From: an uncultured Oscillibacter sp.
GTDB taxonomy: Bacteria; Bacillota; Clostridia; Oscillospirales; Oscillospiraceae
Length of the DNA: 64,000 bases
Direction of reading: 5' to 3'
Assembly (NCBI GenBank): GCA_910583785.1
Contig: CAJTZK010000002.1
Location: 186,001-250,000, forward strand
The notes under the pieces are model-generated. The model worked only from the letters and a program-made list of their open reading frames with translations, was not told the DNA's origin and did not search any database. The translations under genes and the position numbers were made by a program. How positions within the stretch are numbered: the first letter of the stretch is position 1; each line of letters begins with the position of its first letter. Shown piece after piece: positions 34,443 through 42,554 of this stretch.

Positions 34443-36236
34443 TTAATACTTGCTGAACGCGCTGCCTCCGGCGCTGTAACCGCTGTCATAGGACAAGTCT
34501 TCGCTGCTGTCCTCAGAATAGGCGGGGGCGCTGTAGCTGCTATAGCTGCTGGAGGTGCCGGAACCGCTGTCGCTACGGAGATGGAACTTGCTCAGCAGGT
34601 CCTTCATCAGGCTGGCCTGGCTGCTCAGCTCCTCGCTGGCGGCGGCGGACTGCTCGGAGGTGGCGGAGTTGGTCTGGACCACGCTGGAAATCTGGTCGAT
34701 GCCCTCGGTAACCTGGGCAATGGCGGAAGCCTCTTCCTCCACCGCCTTGGCGATCTCCTGAAGGGCGGACATGGACTCGTTGGTGGCCTGGACGGTCTTA
34801 TCCAGGGACTCGGACACACGCTTGACGATCTCGCTGCCGTCCTGGACGGCGGTGATAGAGTTGTCAATCAGCTCCTTGGTAGCTTTGGCAGCCTGGTCGG
34901 ATTTGGTGGCCAGGTTCCGCACCTCGTCCGCCACCACGGCGAAGCCCTTTCCAGCGCTGCCCGCCCGGGCGGCCTCCACGGCGGCGTTCAGGGCCAGGAT
35001 GTTGGTCTGGAAGGCGATGTTCTCAATGGTGGCGATGATCTTGCCAATTTCCTGGGAGGAGCCGGAAATCTTCTCCATGGCCTTCACCATTTCCTCCATA
35101 TAATCGGCGCTCTCCCGGACACGGAGATCGGCGTTCTTGGAGTGGTCAATGGCCTCTTCGCTGCGTTTGGCGTTGCTCTGGGAACGGGTGGAAATCTCGG
35201 CGATGGTGGCGGACAGTTCCTGAACGGCGCTGGCCTGCTCCGTCGCGCCCTGGGCCAGGGCCTGGGCGCCGGTGGACACCTGGTCGGAGCCGGAGGAAAC
35301 CTGCTCGCCGCTGAGGCTGATCTGTGCCAGGGTGTCGCTGAGGCTGCGGTTGATGATGCGGATGGACTTGAGCATGCTGCTCAGCTCGCCCACGTACAGT
35401 TCCTCTACCTCGGTCCGGCAGTTAAAGTTTCCGTTGCCCATCTCCTCCAGAAGACGGCAGGTATCCTGGATCACACCGACCAAGGTATGCTGGCTGCTCC
35501 GCAGGGCGTCGCACATCTCGCCCAGCTCGCTCTTGCTCTCATAGTCCACAGGAATATCCAGCTTGCCCTCGCTGAAGCCCACCAGGGCGGCCCGGACCTT
35601 CTCCGTGGGGATCACGATGCTCTTGATAATCAAGAGCGCGATCCGGATGACCACCAGCGTCGCAATGACCATAGCCACGATGATCGCGATGATCGCGATG
35701 GTAGAGACCATATTCTGCTGGCTGATGATGTCCGCCTGCGCCGCTTGGAGCTTCTGGGCCAAGGAATCGCCAGCGGATGCGGCCTGGGCCAGGACGGGCG
35801 AGCAATTGTTCACGATCATCGTGGCCGCCTGGCTTTGGTCGGTCCGGGCCGTCTGGCCGATATTTTCCGCCTCGGCCTCCCAGTTTTCCACCAGCTTGAT
35901 AAAGTTGTTCAGCTCCGTCTTGTCGTCCAGGGGGTATATGCCGCTTAATTGGGTCAGCTCTTCCTTCAGCTCGCTGATTTTGCTGTTGGCGTTATCAATA
36001 TTGCTCATGTCCCCGGACAGGACCGCGTCCCGCAGGTTGCGGGCGGCAATGTTGTAGCTGATCCGGCACTCGGATACCTTCATGTTGGACTCGACGTACT
36101 TATCCAGGATATCGGTGTACTGCCCCTTCTGTACGCTCATCAAAACCAGGGAGATAATGATAATAATGACGGATACCGCGATGGTGATTCCATAACCCAT
36201 GACCAGGCTTTTCCTGACCTTCATATTTTTGATCAT
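34443..36236 (-). CDS. Methyl-accepting chemotaxis protein
   Basis: A 597-residue receptor: TM1 about 12-33, a four-helix periplasm-type sensor domain (34-178), TM2 about 178-201, a HAMP domain (about 205-260) and a signalling domain with the hairpin tip IENIAFQTNILALNAAVEAARAG. The C-terminal 45 residues are Ser/Tyr/Gly-rich (SSSYSSYSAPAYSEDSS) and variable. It senses an unknown ligand and controls CheA. GAGGAAAGAGG precedes ATG 36236. It is the last gene of the fliD group, 66 nt after an FtsE-like ATPase. Confidence 0.93.
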   Translation of the reverse strand: MIKNMKVRKSLVMGYGITIAVSVIIIIISLVLMSVQKGQYTDILDKYVESNMKVSECRISYNIAARNLRDAVLSGDMSNIDNANSKISELKEELTQLSGIYPLDDKTELNNFIKLVENWEAEAENIGQTARTDQSQAATMIVNNCSPVLAQAASAGDSLAQKLQAAQADIISQQNMVSTIAIIAIIVAMVIATLVVIRIALLIIKSIVIPTEKVRAALVGFSEGKLDIPVDYESKSELGEMCDALRSSQHTLVGVIQDTCRLLEEMGNGNFNCRTEVEELYVGELSSMLKSIRIINRSLSDTLAQISLSGEQVSSGSDQVSTGAQALAQGATEQASAVQELSATIAEISTRSQSNAKRSEEAIDHSKNADLRVRESADYMEEMVKAMEKISGSSQEIGKIIATIENIAFQTNILALNAAVEAARAGSAGKGFAVVADEVRNLATKSDQAAKATKELIDNSITAVQDGSEIVKRVSESLDKTVQATNESMSALQEIAKAVEEEASAIAQVTEGIDQISSVVQTNSATSEQSAAASEELSSQASLMKDLLSKFHLRSDSGSGTSSSYSSYSAPAYSEDSSEDLSYDSGYSAGGSAFSKY

Positions 36237-36302
36237 TTGCCTCTTTCCTCCTCTTTGATTCTTGGATCTTTGTATCGCAATCTATGATCATCGGCTCCGG
36301 TG

Positions 36303-37040
36303 CTAGACCACGTCGCCGTATCTTCCTTTTTCGACGTCGCCGAAAATCTTTCCGTCCACCAGGGTAATCACCCGGCGGCGCATGATGTTAACATACCGGC
36401 TGGCATGGGTGGCCATGATCACCGTTGTGCCCATGCGGTTCACCTCTTGGAGCAGCTGGAACATGTCCCAGATGTTGTCATCGTCCAGATTGGCCGTGAT
36501 CTCGTCCAGCACCAGGATGGGGGGGCTGTTGATCAGGGCCCGGGCCAGTTCCACCCGGCGGCACTCCCCAATGGACATCTCCACGGGATAGCGGGCTTCC
36601 ACGCCCCGCATCCCCACCAGGCCCAGAACCTTCTTGACCCGCAGCTCCACGTGCTTGCCGCTTTCAAAGCGGCGGCGACCCACCTGGGCGGCAATCCAGA
36701 GGTTTTCCTCCACCGTCATCTTCCGGATGAGGCTGTGTTCCTGCTGGACCCGGCCGAACAGGATGGCCGCGCGGTTCTGGCTCCAGGGAATCAGCTTGGA
36801 AAGGTCCTTTTTATCCAGGCACACCGTTCCCTTGTCCGGCTTGAGCTTTCCGGAAATCAGGTCCAGCAGCGTGCTCTTTCCCGCCCCGCTGCTGCCCACC
36901 AGAAACACAAACTCCCCCTGCCGGATGGTCAGGTTGATATCCTCCACGCCGACCTCGTACTTTTTGCCCTTCTGTTCCTTCTGCTGGCGCCGGTCCAGCT
37001 TATAGTTCTTTGTGACGTTTTCCAGCGTAATCGTGGGCAT
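36303..37040 (-). CDS. FtsE-like ABC ATPase without a permease partner
   Basis: The 245-residue protein (from ATG 37040, GGGAG 8 nt upstream; ATG 37067 is a weaker alternative) is a complete ABC nucleotide-binding domain: Walker A GSSGAGKS, Q loop near AILFGRVQQ, signature MSIGECRRVELARAL (usual LSGGE changed), Walker B ILVLDE, and ATHASRYVNIMRRRVITLVDGKI, which resembles the C-terminus of FtsE. No FtsX or other permease lies near. FtsE normally works with FtsX in division-septum hydrolase control. Here, between a FliT-like gene and an MCP, it may be a repurposed FtsE paralogue. Target unknown. Confidence 0.78.
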   Translation of the reverse strand: MPTITLENVTKNYKLDRRQQKEQKGKKYEVGVEDINLTIRQGEFVFLVGSSGAGKSTLLDLISGKLKPDKGTVCLDKKDLSKLIPWSQNRAAILFGRVQQEHSLIRKMTVEENLWIAAQVGRRRFESGKHVELRVKKVLGLVGMRGVEARYPVEMSIGECRRVELARALINSPPILVLDEITANLDDDNIWDMFQLLQEVNRMGTTVIMATHASRYVNIMRRRVITLVDGKIFGDVEKGRYGDVV

Positions 37041-37139
37041 ACTCTGCGCTCCCGTAGTTAGAATCATGTCCCGCCGGAAGGGGCGTTCCCCCCCGCGGAC
37101 GGCGGCTCCCCGGTATCCGTCCCTACGCGCGCAAAGGCG

Positions 37140-37167
37140 GGAGCCCGGCCAGTCCGGCCGGGCCTCC
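37140..37167. other. GC-rich hairpin between the fliT-like and FtsE-like genes
   Basis: GGAGCCCGGCC and GGCCGGGCCTCC pair with one bulge around AGTCC. It lies within a 144-nt gap in an otherwise tight gene run. Without a strong T-run it may be an attenuator or an RNA-processing or stability element. Confidence 0.4.
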
Positions 37168-37184
37168 GGCTTTCGCGGTTTCGC

Positions 37185-37571
37185 TTATTTGTAAATGGAC
37201 TTCTCTCTTGCCAGCTTGCGGTTGACCACCTGGTCCAGGTCCACAAGCTGCCGCAGGACCCTCCGGTTCACGCCTGCCTGGCTCACCAGCGGGGCTTCCT
37301 CCGGCGTCTCCGCCTCCCCGCCCTTCAAGATGGCGGCGAGGCGGTCCGCGTCGGCGGCGGGCAGGGCCTGGCGCTGCTGGTCCAGGGCTTGATATGCCTG
37401 GGCCAGGCGGTCGGTGGGCTCCTGCCGCATAGAGATGAGCATGTGCGTGGATATCTGGTCGTCCCGGTCTACGGCGTCCGCCAGCTGGCGGGTCAGGTCC
37501 AGCGCTTCGTTCAGCGCGTTGTAAATCCGCTTGAGCTGCACGTGGGCATCCATCAGCGCCGCTGCTTCCAT
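37185..37571 (-). CDS. FliT-like small helical protein
   Basis: A 128-residue all-helical, soluble protein with no catalytic motif (LKRIYNALNEALDLTRQLADAV at the start). It is 8 nt after fliS in the fliD-fliS-X order, where FliT, the FliD chaperone, is found in many bacteria. Sequence likeness to FliT is weak, so the call rests on order and size. A role as a FliD or export chaperone is inferred. Confidence 0.5.
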   Translation of the reverse strand: MEAAALMDAHVQLKRIYNALNEALDLTRQLADAVDRDDQISTHMLISMRQEPTDRLAQAYQALDQQRQALPAADADRLAAILKGGEAETPEEAPLVSQAGVNRRVLRQLVDLDQVVNRKLAREKSIYK

Positions 37572-37579
37572 CCCGATCC

Positions 37580-37957
37580 CTACTTTCCTGAGTCTCCGCT
37601 CTTTTGCGCCTGGCGGAAGGCGTCCCGCAATTCGCCCACCATGCTCTTCACATGGCTCAGGACCTCTTTGCGGCGGCCGATTTTCGCCCGGCCCAATTCA
37701 TAGGTAAAGTACTCGTACAGCTGCGCCAGGTTCCCGCTGATGGGATACTGGCGGTCCAGCGTGGAGTCCAGGTAGTCAATGATGGCGACCGCCCGTGCAA
37801 TGGAGGCCTCATAGACGGGGTAATTCTGCTGATCCAGCATGAGCTCCGCCTGGGACAGGCGTTTGTACAACTCGTCATACAGCAGCAGCAGCAGCTCCCC
37901 CTGGGTCATGGTATTAACGCTCTGCTCCTTGTATTGCTGGAAGCCCTTCATATCCAT
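37580..37957 (-). CDS. fliS: Flagellin export chaperone FliS
   Basis: A 125-residue protein with family features: FQQYKEQSVNTMTQGELLLLLYDELYKRL and an ANY-type helical C-terminal half. FliS keeps flagellin unfolded in the cytosol and delivers it to FlhA. It lies 27 nt after fliD. Its flagellin client is not in the window. Confidence 0.94.
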   Translation of the reverse strand: MDMKGFQQYKEQSVNTMTQGELLLLLYDELYKRLSQAELMLDQQNYPVYEASIARAVAIIDYLDSTLDRQYPISGNLAQLYEYFTYELGRAKIGRRKEVLSHVKSMVGELRDAFRQAQKSGDSGK

Positions 37958-37984
37958 TGTTTGTGGATCACCGCCTTTTTAAAA

Positions 37985-40765
37985 TCAGCCGCCCGCCATC
38001 AACTGGGAGAAGTAGGAGCTCTGGGAGTTCATCTGCTGGATCAGCTGCTCCAGCCGGGAGAACTGGCTGGTGTAGTGGTCAATCTGGTTTTCCATCTTGT
38101 CCTGCCAGCGTTCGATCTCCGAGTCAATGTTGTTCAGTTCCTTTTGGATCGTGTTGTTGTACATGGTGCTGGGGGCCAGGGCGGAGCCCGCCTTTTCCAC
38201 CAGCACGCCCTTGCCGCCCTCGGTCTTGCCGTAAGTTTCCAGGGGCTGCTTCAGCGCCTGCATCAATCCGTTGCTCTTGGCGCCGGACTCCACGCTGGCG
38301 GTGAAAGCGTCCCGGACCTTGTCGGGGTCGTTGTTCAAGGCGGCCCGGAACTTATCCTCGTTGAACTCCAGGGTGCTCAGGCCGTTGGCATAGTTGACGG
38401 TGATGCCCGCCTCCCGGAGGGCCGCGCCATGCTCCCCGGTCATGGAGACGGCGGTGGTCATGCGCTGGTAGAGGGAGGCCAGGTCCCGGTCTCCGAAGAG
38501 GATGCCCTGCTTGGCCTTCTCCGTCCAGTTCTTGATGAAACTCTCGGTCTCGCCCTCTTCCTCTTCGGCGGTCAGGGGCTCGTAATAAGCGCCGTTGGAC
38601 CGCTGGGCGGGCAGGGTGGAATAGGCCTCCTTGATCTCCTTGGCCATGGCGTTGTAATCTTCCACCATCTGCTTGACCGCGTCCACGATCTTGTCCGCGT
38701 CGGAGCTGGTCTCGAAGGTGACGGCCTCGGCGCTAGTGTCCCGGATGGCCGTTTTGTCTATGGCGGCGCTGACCTCCATAGCCTGGGACGCGTCCTCATC
38801 AAACCGGAGGCGGCCCTGGGCGTCTACCCGGGCGTAGACCTGCTGCCGCGTGCCGTCGGCAAGCTCCCGGAAAAAGGACAGCTTATCGTCCGCGCCGTAT
38901 TCTCCTACGACCGTCTTTCCGGTTTTCCCGTCGGTGAACAGCAGCTGGTCCCCGCTCTTTTTGGCACTGAACCGCTCGCCGCCCACAGAGAACACGGGAT
39001 TCCCGTCCTGATCCACGGCGGGGTTTTCCTCATATTGGATGTTTCCCTTTTCATCCGTTTTATAGCCGAAGGTCCCCTTGAGGTTGATGGTCATTCCGTC
39101 CATATTCACCTCGTTGGAGCTCCGGGTAATCTCTCCCAGGGAGGTGCCGTTGACCGTAGCCTCGAAGATGGCGTCCTGGCCCTTGGTATAGGTCCCCTGC
39201 CCGTCGTCGTCATAGGTGCCGGGGGCTCCGAAGAGCTTGCTGGACAGGCCCTCGAAGCGGATCTCGCTGGCCGCTCCGGTGTCCTTCGCGGTAAAGGTCA
39301 GCTCGTTGGTGAGCTTGGAATAGGCCACCTTCACTCCGCAGTCGCTGTTGCTGTTCATGGTGTTGAAGACCGTGCTCAGGGAGGTGTCCTCATTGAACTG
39401 CCCCACTTCCTGGCCGTTGACCTTAAAGGAATAGAGCTGCTTTCCGTTGGCGTCCTTGGCCAGCAGCCGGATGGTATTCCCCTTGGAGTCCTTCGTCTCC
39501 GTATAGGCTTTTTCCAGCTTCCCGAAGTCCTCGCCCGAGAGCAGCTCGCCCAGGGTTTTGTCGGTGTTCAGGTAACTGGTGACCCGGTCGCTCTCACCGA
39601 AGCCCAGTATCTCGCCCTTGGTGGACCCGATGGCGAAGGTAGAGCCCTTGGGGGCCTCAAACTGGAACTGGATGCCCGCCCCGCTGCCGTTTTTGTCGCT
39701 CACTTTCAGCGTGCCCTTGCCAAAGGCCTTGTCGATGTTCTCCTGGAATTTGGCGACAAACGCCGCGTCCCGGTCCGCGCCAGTGAGCTTCTCGTCCAGG
39801 TCGTCCTCCCCGGGCAGCTTAACGGTCTTGGTCTTTCCATCCAGGGTGATCTCCATGCTGCCTCCCCGGGTGGACAGGTACTCCAGGGTGGTCATCTTCG
39901 TGGTGTCCAGCGCATCGCTGGAGAGGGTCAGGGACTTGATCTTTTCCTCGTCCTTCGTACTGGGGTCTTTTCCGCCCAGCAGGTTATCCTTCACGGTGCC
40001 CGTGGCGCCGCTGACGTAGACGCCGTTTTTCTTCGGGTCCGCAAAGGTGATCTGGCCGTCCTTGACCTCGGCCCTGACCACATTTTCCAGCAGTTCCTTG
40101 CCCGTGTAAGTCTTGGTGCCGATGGAGACGCTCTGGCCCTCCAGCTGCTTATTGATCTCCGCCGCCAGTTCCTCGGCGTCCGCGTAGGTCTTGGTCTCGT
40201 CGAACTTGATGCTCAGGTAGCTGGTGGAGTTGGACCCGCCGTAAGCCAGGGTCAGGGAGCCGTTCAGGTTGCTGACCTCAATTTCCTTGTCCAGGTCCAG
40301 GGATCCGGAGGCCGCGGCGGTGACCTTATCCTGGCCAAAGGCGGCGGTGGTCTTATCCAGCGCGGTGCCGCTGAGCTTGTAAGTGGCGGCGGTGGCCAGC
40401 TGCAGCACCCGGTCGATGCGCACGTCGCTGCTGGCCCGGCCGGAGGCGGACACCATGTCCTTGTTGGCGCCCTTGGAGATGGTCTTCACCGCCTGGTCAA
40501 AGAAGCTGGTGGACATAAGGTTGTTGGAAGAGCGGTAAGAGGTGTACTTCGTGAGGAAGGAAGACATCTTGTCGATCATGCTCCGGTAGGCCTCTTGCTT
40601 CCACTCCGTTTTTGTCCGTTTCTGGCTCAGGGCTGAAATCTTCTTTTTGTACGCGGATATTGCGTTTTCGATCATGCCTTCCGTGTCCATGCCGCTGGCA
40701 AGGCCGGTGATGACATTCCGGTTTCCATAAATACTCTTAGAACTGCTGACGCCGCTGACTGCCAT
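37985..40765 (-). CDS. fliD: Filament cap protein FliD (long form)
   Basis: The N-terminus (ITGLASGMDTEGMIENAISAYK) and C-terminus (FSRLEQLIQQMNSQSSYFSQLM, with NNTIQKELNNIDSEIERWQDKM) are diagnostic. FliD forms the cap that inserts flagellin at the tip. At 926 residues it is nearly twice the Bacillus protein; the extra sequence lies in the middle and would be exposed on the cap. AAGGAG precedes ATG 40765. It heads the group fliD-fliS-fliT-like-FtsE-like-MCP. Confidence 0.95.
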   Translation of the reverse strand: MAVSGVSSSKSIYGNRNVITGLASGMDTEGMIENAISAYKKKISALSQKRTKTEWKQEAYRSMIDKMSSFLTKYTSYRSSNNLMSTSFFDQAVKTISKGANKDMVSASGRASSDVRIDRVLQLATAATYKLSGTALDKTTAAFGQDKVTAAASGSLDLDKEIEVSNLNGSLTLAYGGSNSTSYLSIKFDETKTYADAEELAAEINKQLEGQSVSIGTKTYTGKELLENVVRAEVKDGQITFADPKKNGVYVSGATGTVKDNLLGGKDPSTKDEEKIKSLTLSSDALDTTKMTTLEYLSTRGGSMEITLDGKTKTVKLPGEDDLDEKLTGADRDAAFVAKFQENIDKAFGKGTLKVSDKNGSGAGIQFQFEAPKGSTFAIGSTKGEILGFGESDRVTSYLNTDKTLGELLSGEDFGKLEKAYTETKDSKGNTIRLLAKDANGKQLYSFKVNGQEVGQFNEDTSLSTVFNTMNSNSDCGVKVAYSKLTNELTFTAKDTGAASEIRFEGLSSKLFGAPGTYDDDGQGTYTKGQDAIFEATVNGTSLGEITRSSNEVNMDGMTINLKGTFGYKTDEKGNIQYEENPAVDQDGNPVFSVGGERFSAKKSGDQLLFTDGKTGKTVVGEYGADDKLSFFRELADGTRQQVYARVDAQGRLRFDEDASQAMEVSAAIDKTAIRDTSAEAVTFETSSDADKIVDAVKQMVEDYNAMAKEIKEAYSTLPAQRSNGAYYEPLTAEEEEGETESFIKNWTEKAKQGILFGDRDLASLYQRMTTAVSMTGEHGAALREAGITVNYANGLSTLEFNEDKFRAALNNDPDKVRDAFTASVESGAKSNGLMQALKQPLETYGKTEGGKGVLVEKAGSALAPSTMYNNTIQKELNNIDSEIERWQDKMENQIDHYTSQFSRLEQLIQQMNSQSSYFSQLMAGG

Positions 40766-40792
40766 ATCCTAATACACTCCTTTCAAGAATTC

Positions 40793-40828
40793 CGGCGGGC
40801 CCCGGCCCTCCCGGGTCCGGGTCCTTCG
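40793..40828. other. GC-rich imperfect inverted repeat in the fliD-parA divergent gap
   Basis: GGGCCCCGGCCC and GGGTCCGGGTCC face each other across a short loop, with only C-T mismatches, about 30 nt upstream of fliD. The rest of this 167-nt gap is AT-rich. It may be part of the fliD leader or a DNA-binding site; no function is shown. Confidence 0.3.
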
Positions 40829-40855
40829 AAGATTAGAATTTTTTTGATATTCCTC

Positions 40856-40884
40856 TATGTTTTTTTATCGACATATAGTATAAT
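40856..40884 (+). promoter_or_regulatory. Possible promoter of parA
   Basis: A perfect -10 TATAAT (40879-40884) with a weak -35 TATGTT (40856-40861), 17 bp apart, points to parA, whose TTG start is at 40933. The assignment rests mainly on the -10. Confidence 0.45.
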
Positions 40885-40932
40885 AAAAATAAGAGGTCCC
40901 CGTTTAGTTTTTACAGTAAGGAGGAAAATCCT

Positions 40933-41730
40933 TTGACACAGGTCATCACTGTCACGAACCAAAAGGGCGGCGTGGGCAAAACCACCACCGTTTCCGCGCT
41001 GGTCTGCGGCCTGAAGCAGCGGGGCGCGCGGGTTCTGGGCGTCGATCTGGACCCCCAGGGCAACCTTGGCTTCACCCTGGGCCTGGACATCGGCGAGTGC
41101 AAAACCGTCTACGACGTGCTCACTGGCGCCTGCCCCATCGAGCGGGCCATCTCCCACACGGAGTACGGCGACATCCTCGCCTCGGACATTATGCTCTCCA
41201 CCGCCGAGGTGGAGTTCACGGCCCCCCGGCGGGAGTTCATGCTCTCCCAGCAGCTGGACGTGGTGAAGCCCAGCTATGACTTCGTCATCATCGACACGCC
41301 CCCGGCGCTGAATATTCTCACCATCAACGCCTACGTGGCCTCCACCGGGCTCATCGTCCCCATGGAGGCCGAGGTCCTGAGCCTTGTGGGCGTCTCCCAG
41401 ATTCAAGATACGATTGAAACCGTCCGCAAGTCCTTCAACCCGGACCTGAAGGTCCTGGGCATCCTGCTGAACAAGTATGACCGCCGCCTGACCCTCTCCC
41501 GGGAGATTCTGGACCTGGCGGAGTCCGTGGCGGAGCAGCTGGACAGCCAGGTGTTCCACACCAAGGTCCGCCGGAGCGTCAGCGTGGCCATGGCCCCCGC
41601 CCACGGGCAGAGCGTCCTGACCTACCAGCCCAATACCAAGGCCGCGGCCGACCTGCGGAAAATCGTGGACGCCGTGGCGGGCACGGCCTTCCCGGCCCCC
41701 CGGCCCGCCCCCCGGTCCAAGTGGTTTTGA
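40933..41730 (+). CDS. ParA/MinD-type ATPase
   Basis: A 265-residue ParA-family protein: deviant Walker A KGGVGKTT (residues 11-18), Walker A' LGVDLDPQGNLG, Walker B FVIIDTPPAL. Translation starts at TTG 40933 after AAGGAGG. ParA-type ATPases position DNA or protein complexes by ATP-dependent membrane or DNA binding. There is no ParB gene beside it; instead a ComFB-domain gene follows by 36 nt, and fliD is divergent. FlhG (MinD-like flagellar-number ATPase) would normally be between flhA and fliA, where it is absent, so this protein may fill that role or position chemoreceptor arrays. It lacks the extra C-terminal membrane helix of MinD. Confidence 0.85.
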   Translation: MTQVITVTNQKGGVGKTTTVSALVCGLKQRGARVLGVDLDPQGNLGFTLGLDIGECKTVYDVLTGACPIERAISHTEYGDILASDIMLSTAEVEFTAPRREFMLSQQLDVVKPSYDFVIIDTPPALNILTINAYVASTGLIVPMEAEVLSLVGVSQIQDTIETVRKSFNPDLKVLGILLNKYDRRLTLSREILDLAESVAEQLDSQVFHTKVRRSVSVAMAPAHGQSVLTYQPNTKAAADLRKIVDAVAGTAFPAPRPAPRSKWF

Positions 41731-41766
41731 CCTTTTTGACTTTTCTGATGTAAAGGAGTTTTCATT

Positions 41767-42492
41767 ATGGCATCCAACAACAGCAGCAAAACCGCCCACG
41801 TGATGAACCTGCTCAGCAAGAACCGGGGCGCCGCCGCTGAACCGGCAGCCGCGGCCAAGGAAGAAGCCCCCGCGCCCCAGCCGGCTCCCGCGCCCCAAGT
41901 GGAATCCACCCCCCCGGCAGAGGCCGCTCCCCAGGCGGAACCCGCCCGTACCACTCCGGTGGCGCCCATCATCTCTTCCATCAGCGCCGACGCCGCCGTC
42001 TCCTCCCAGATTAAAGACGCCCTGGAGGCGGAACTGGAGGCGGCCCCCCCAGCGGCTCCCCGGCCTCCCCAGCCTCCCGTCCGGCAGGCCGCCGCCCCGG
42101 CGGATCCCCCGGCTTTCCAGGCCGCGCCGGAAGCGCCCGCCGCCCCGGCTCCGGAGGCCCCCAGCCAGGAACCCCCGGCCCAGCAGGCCGCCGCCCCGGT
42201 CCAGGAGGAGGAAAAGCCAGCCTATATCAACGTCATGCAGCTCCTTGTGGAGGAAAAGGCGGATGAGTACATGAAAATGTTCGGCATCTGCTGCTGCGAG
42301 AAGTGCCGCGTGGACGTCCGGGCCTACGCCCTGAACCACCTCCCGCCTAAGTACGTGGTCCTGAGCGAGAACGAGCGGGTCCCCCGCCTCACGGTTTATG
42401 AGAGCCGCTTCTCCAGCGACGTGACCTCCCAGCTGATCCAGGCCTGCAAGAAGGTCATGCTCACGCCCCATCACTCCCGGGCGGACAACTGA
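41767..42492 (+). CDS. ComFB-domain protein with long Pro/Ala linker
   Basis: A 241-residue protein. Residues 1-20 are a short conserved-looking segment (SSKTAHVMNLLSKN). Residues 20-150 are a Pro/Ala/Glu-rich linker. Residues 153-235 are a ComFB domain (VMQLLVEEKADEYMKMFGI, then CCCEKC, ALNHLPPKYVV). ComFB proteins have been reported as cyclic di-nucleotide receptors in cyanobacteria and Bacillus; cysteines 175-177 and 180 may bind metal. AAAGGAG precedes ATG 41767. It is 36 nt after parA and followed by a strong bidirectional terminator, so the two form a two-gene unit. Suggested role: link second-messenger level to a ParA-driven process. Confidence 0.8.
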   Translation: MASNNSSKTAHVMNLLSKNRGAAAEPAAAAKEEAPAPQPAPAPQVESTPPAEAAPQAEPARTTPVAPIISSISADAAVSSQIKDALEAELEAAPPAAPRPPQPPVRQAAAPADPPAFQAAPEAPAAPAPEAPSQEPPAQQAAAPVQEEEKPAYINVMQLLVEEKADEYMKMFGICCCEKCRVDVRAYALNHLPPKYVVLSENERVPRLTVYESRFSSDVTSQLIQACKKVMLTPHHSRADN

Positions 42493-42505
42493 CTGCCGCG
42501 AATTT

Positions 42506-42537
42506 AAAAGGTTCGGCGCTGAGCGCCGAACCTTTTT
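42506..42537. terminator. Strong bidirectional terminator
   Basis: A perfect 14-15-bp stem (42506-42519/42523-42536), with A-run and T-run outer ends, lies between the convergent comFB-domain gene and the EAL-HDOD gene, and ends both units. Confidence 0.95.
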
Positions 42538-42554
42538 CGTTGTCCGCTTTGTCC

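Noticed and set aside
36285..36300. GCCGATGA on the minus strand upstream of the MCP gene
   Set aside because: A partial -10 match without a TAAA -35; the gene may be read from the upstream unit.
37604..40636. A 1010-codon open frame opposite fliD/fliS
   Set aside because: Antisense shadow of fliD with no motif; the minus-strand genes are certain.
40865..40872. GTCGATAA on the minus strand upstream of fliD, like a SigD -10
   Set aside because: No TAAA-like -35 at 14-16 nt spacing and one mismatch in the -10 core; not enough to call.
40933..41730. Chromosome or plasmid partition parA
   Set aside because: No parB, no parS-like repeats and no replication genes nearby; the flagellar context and ComFB partner favour another role.
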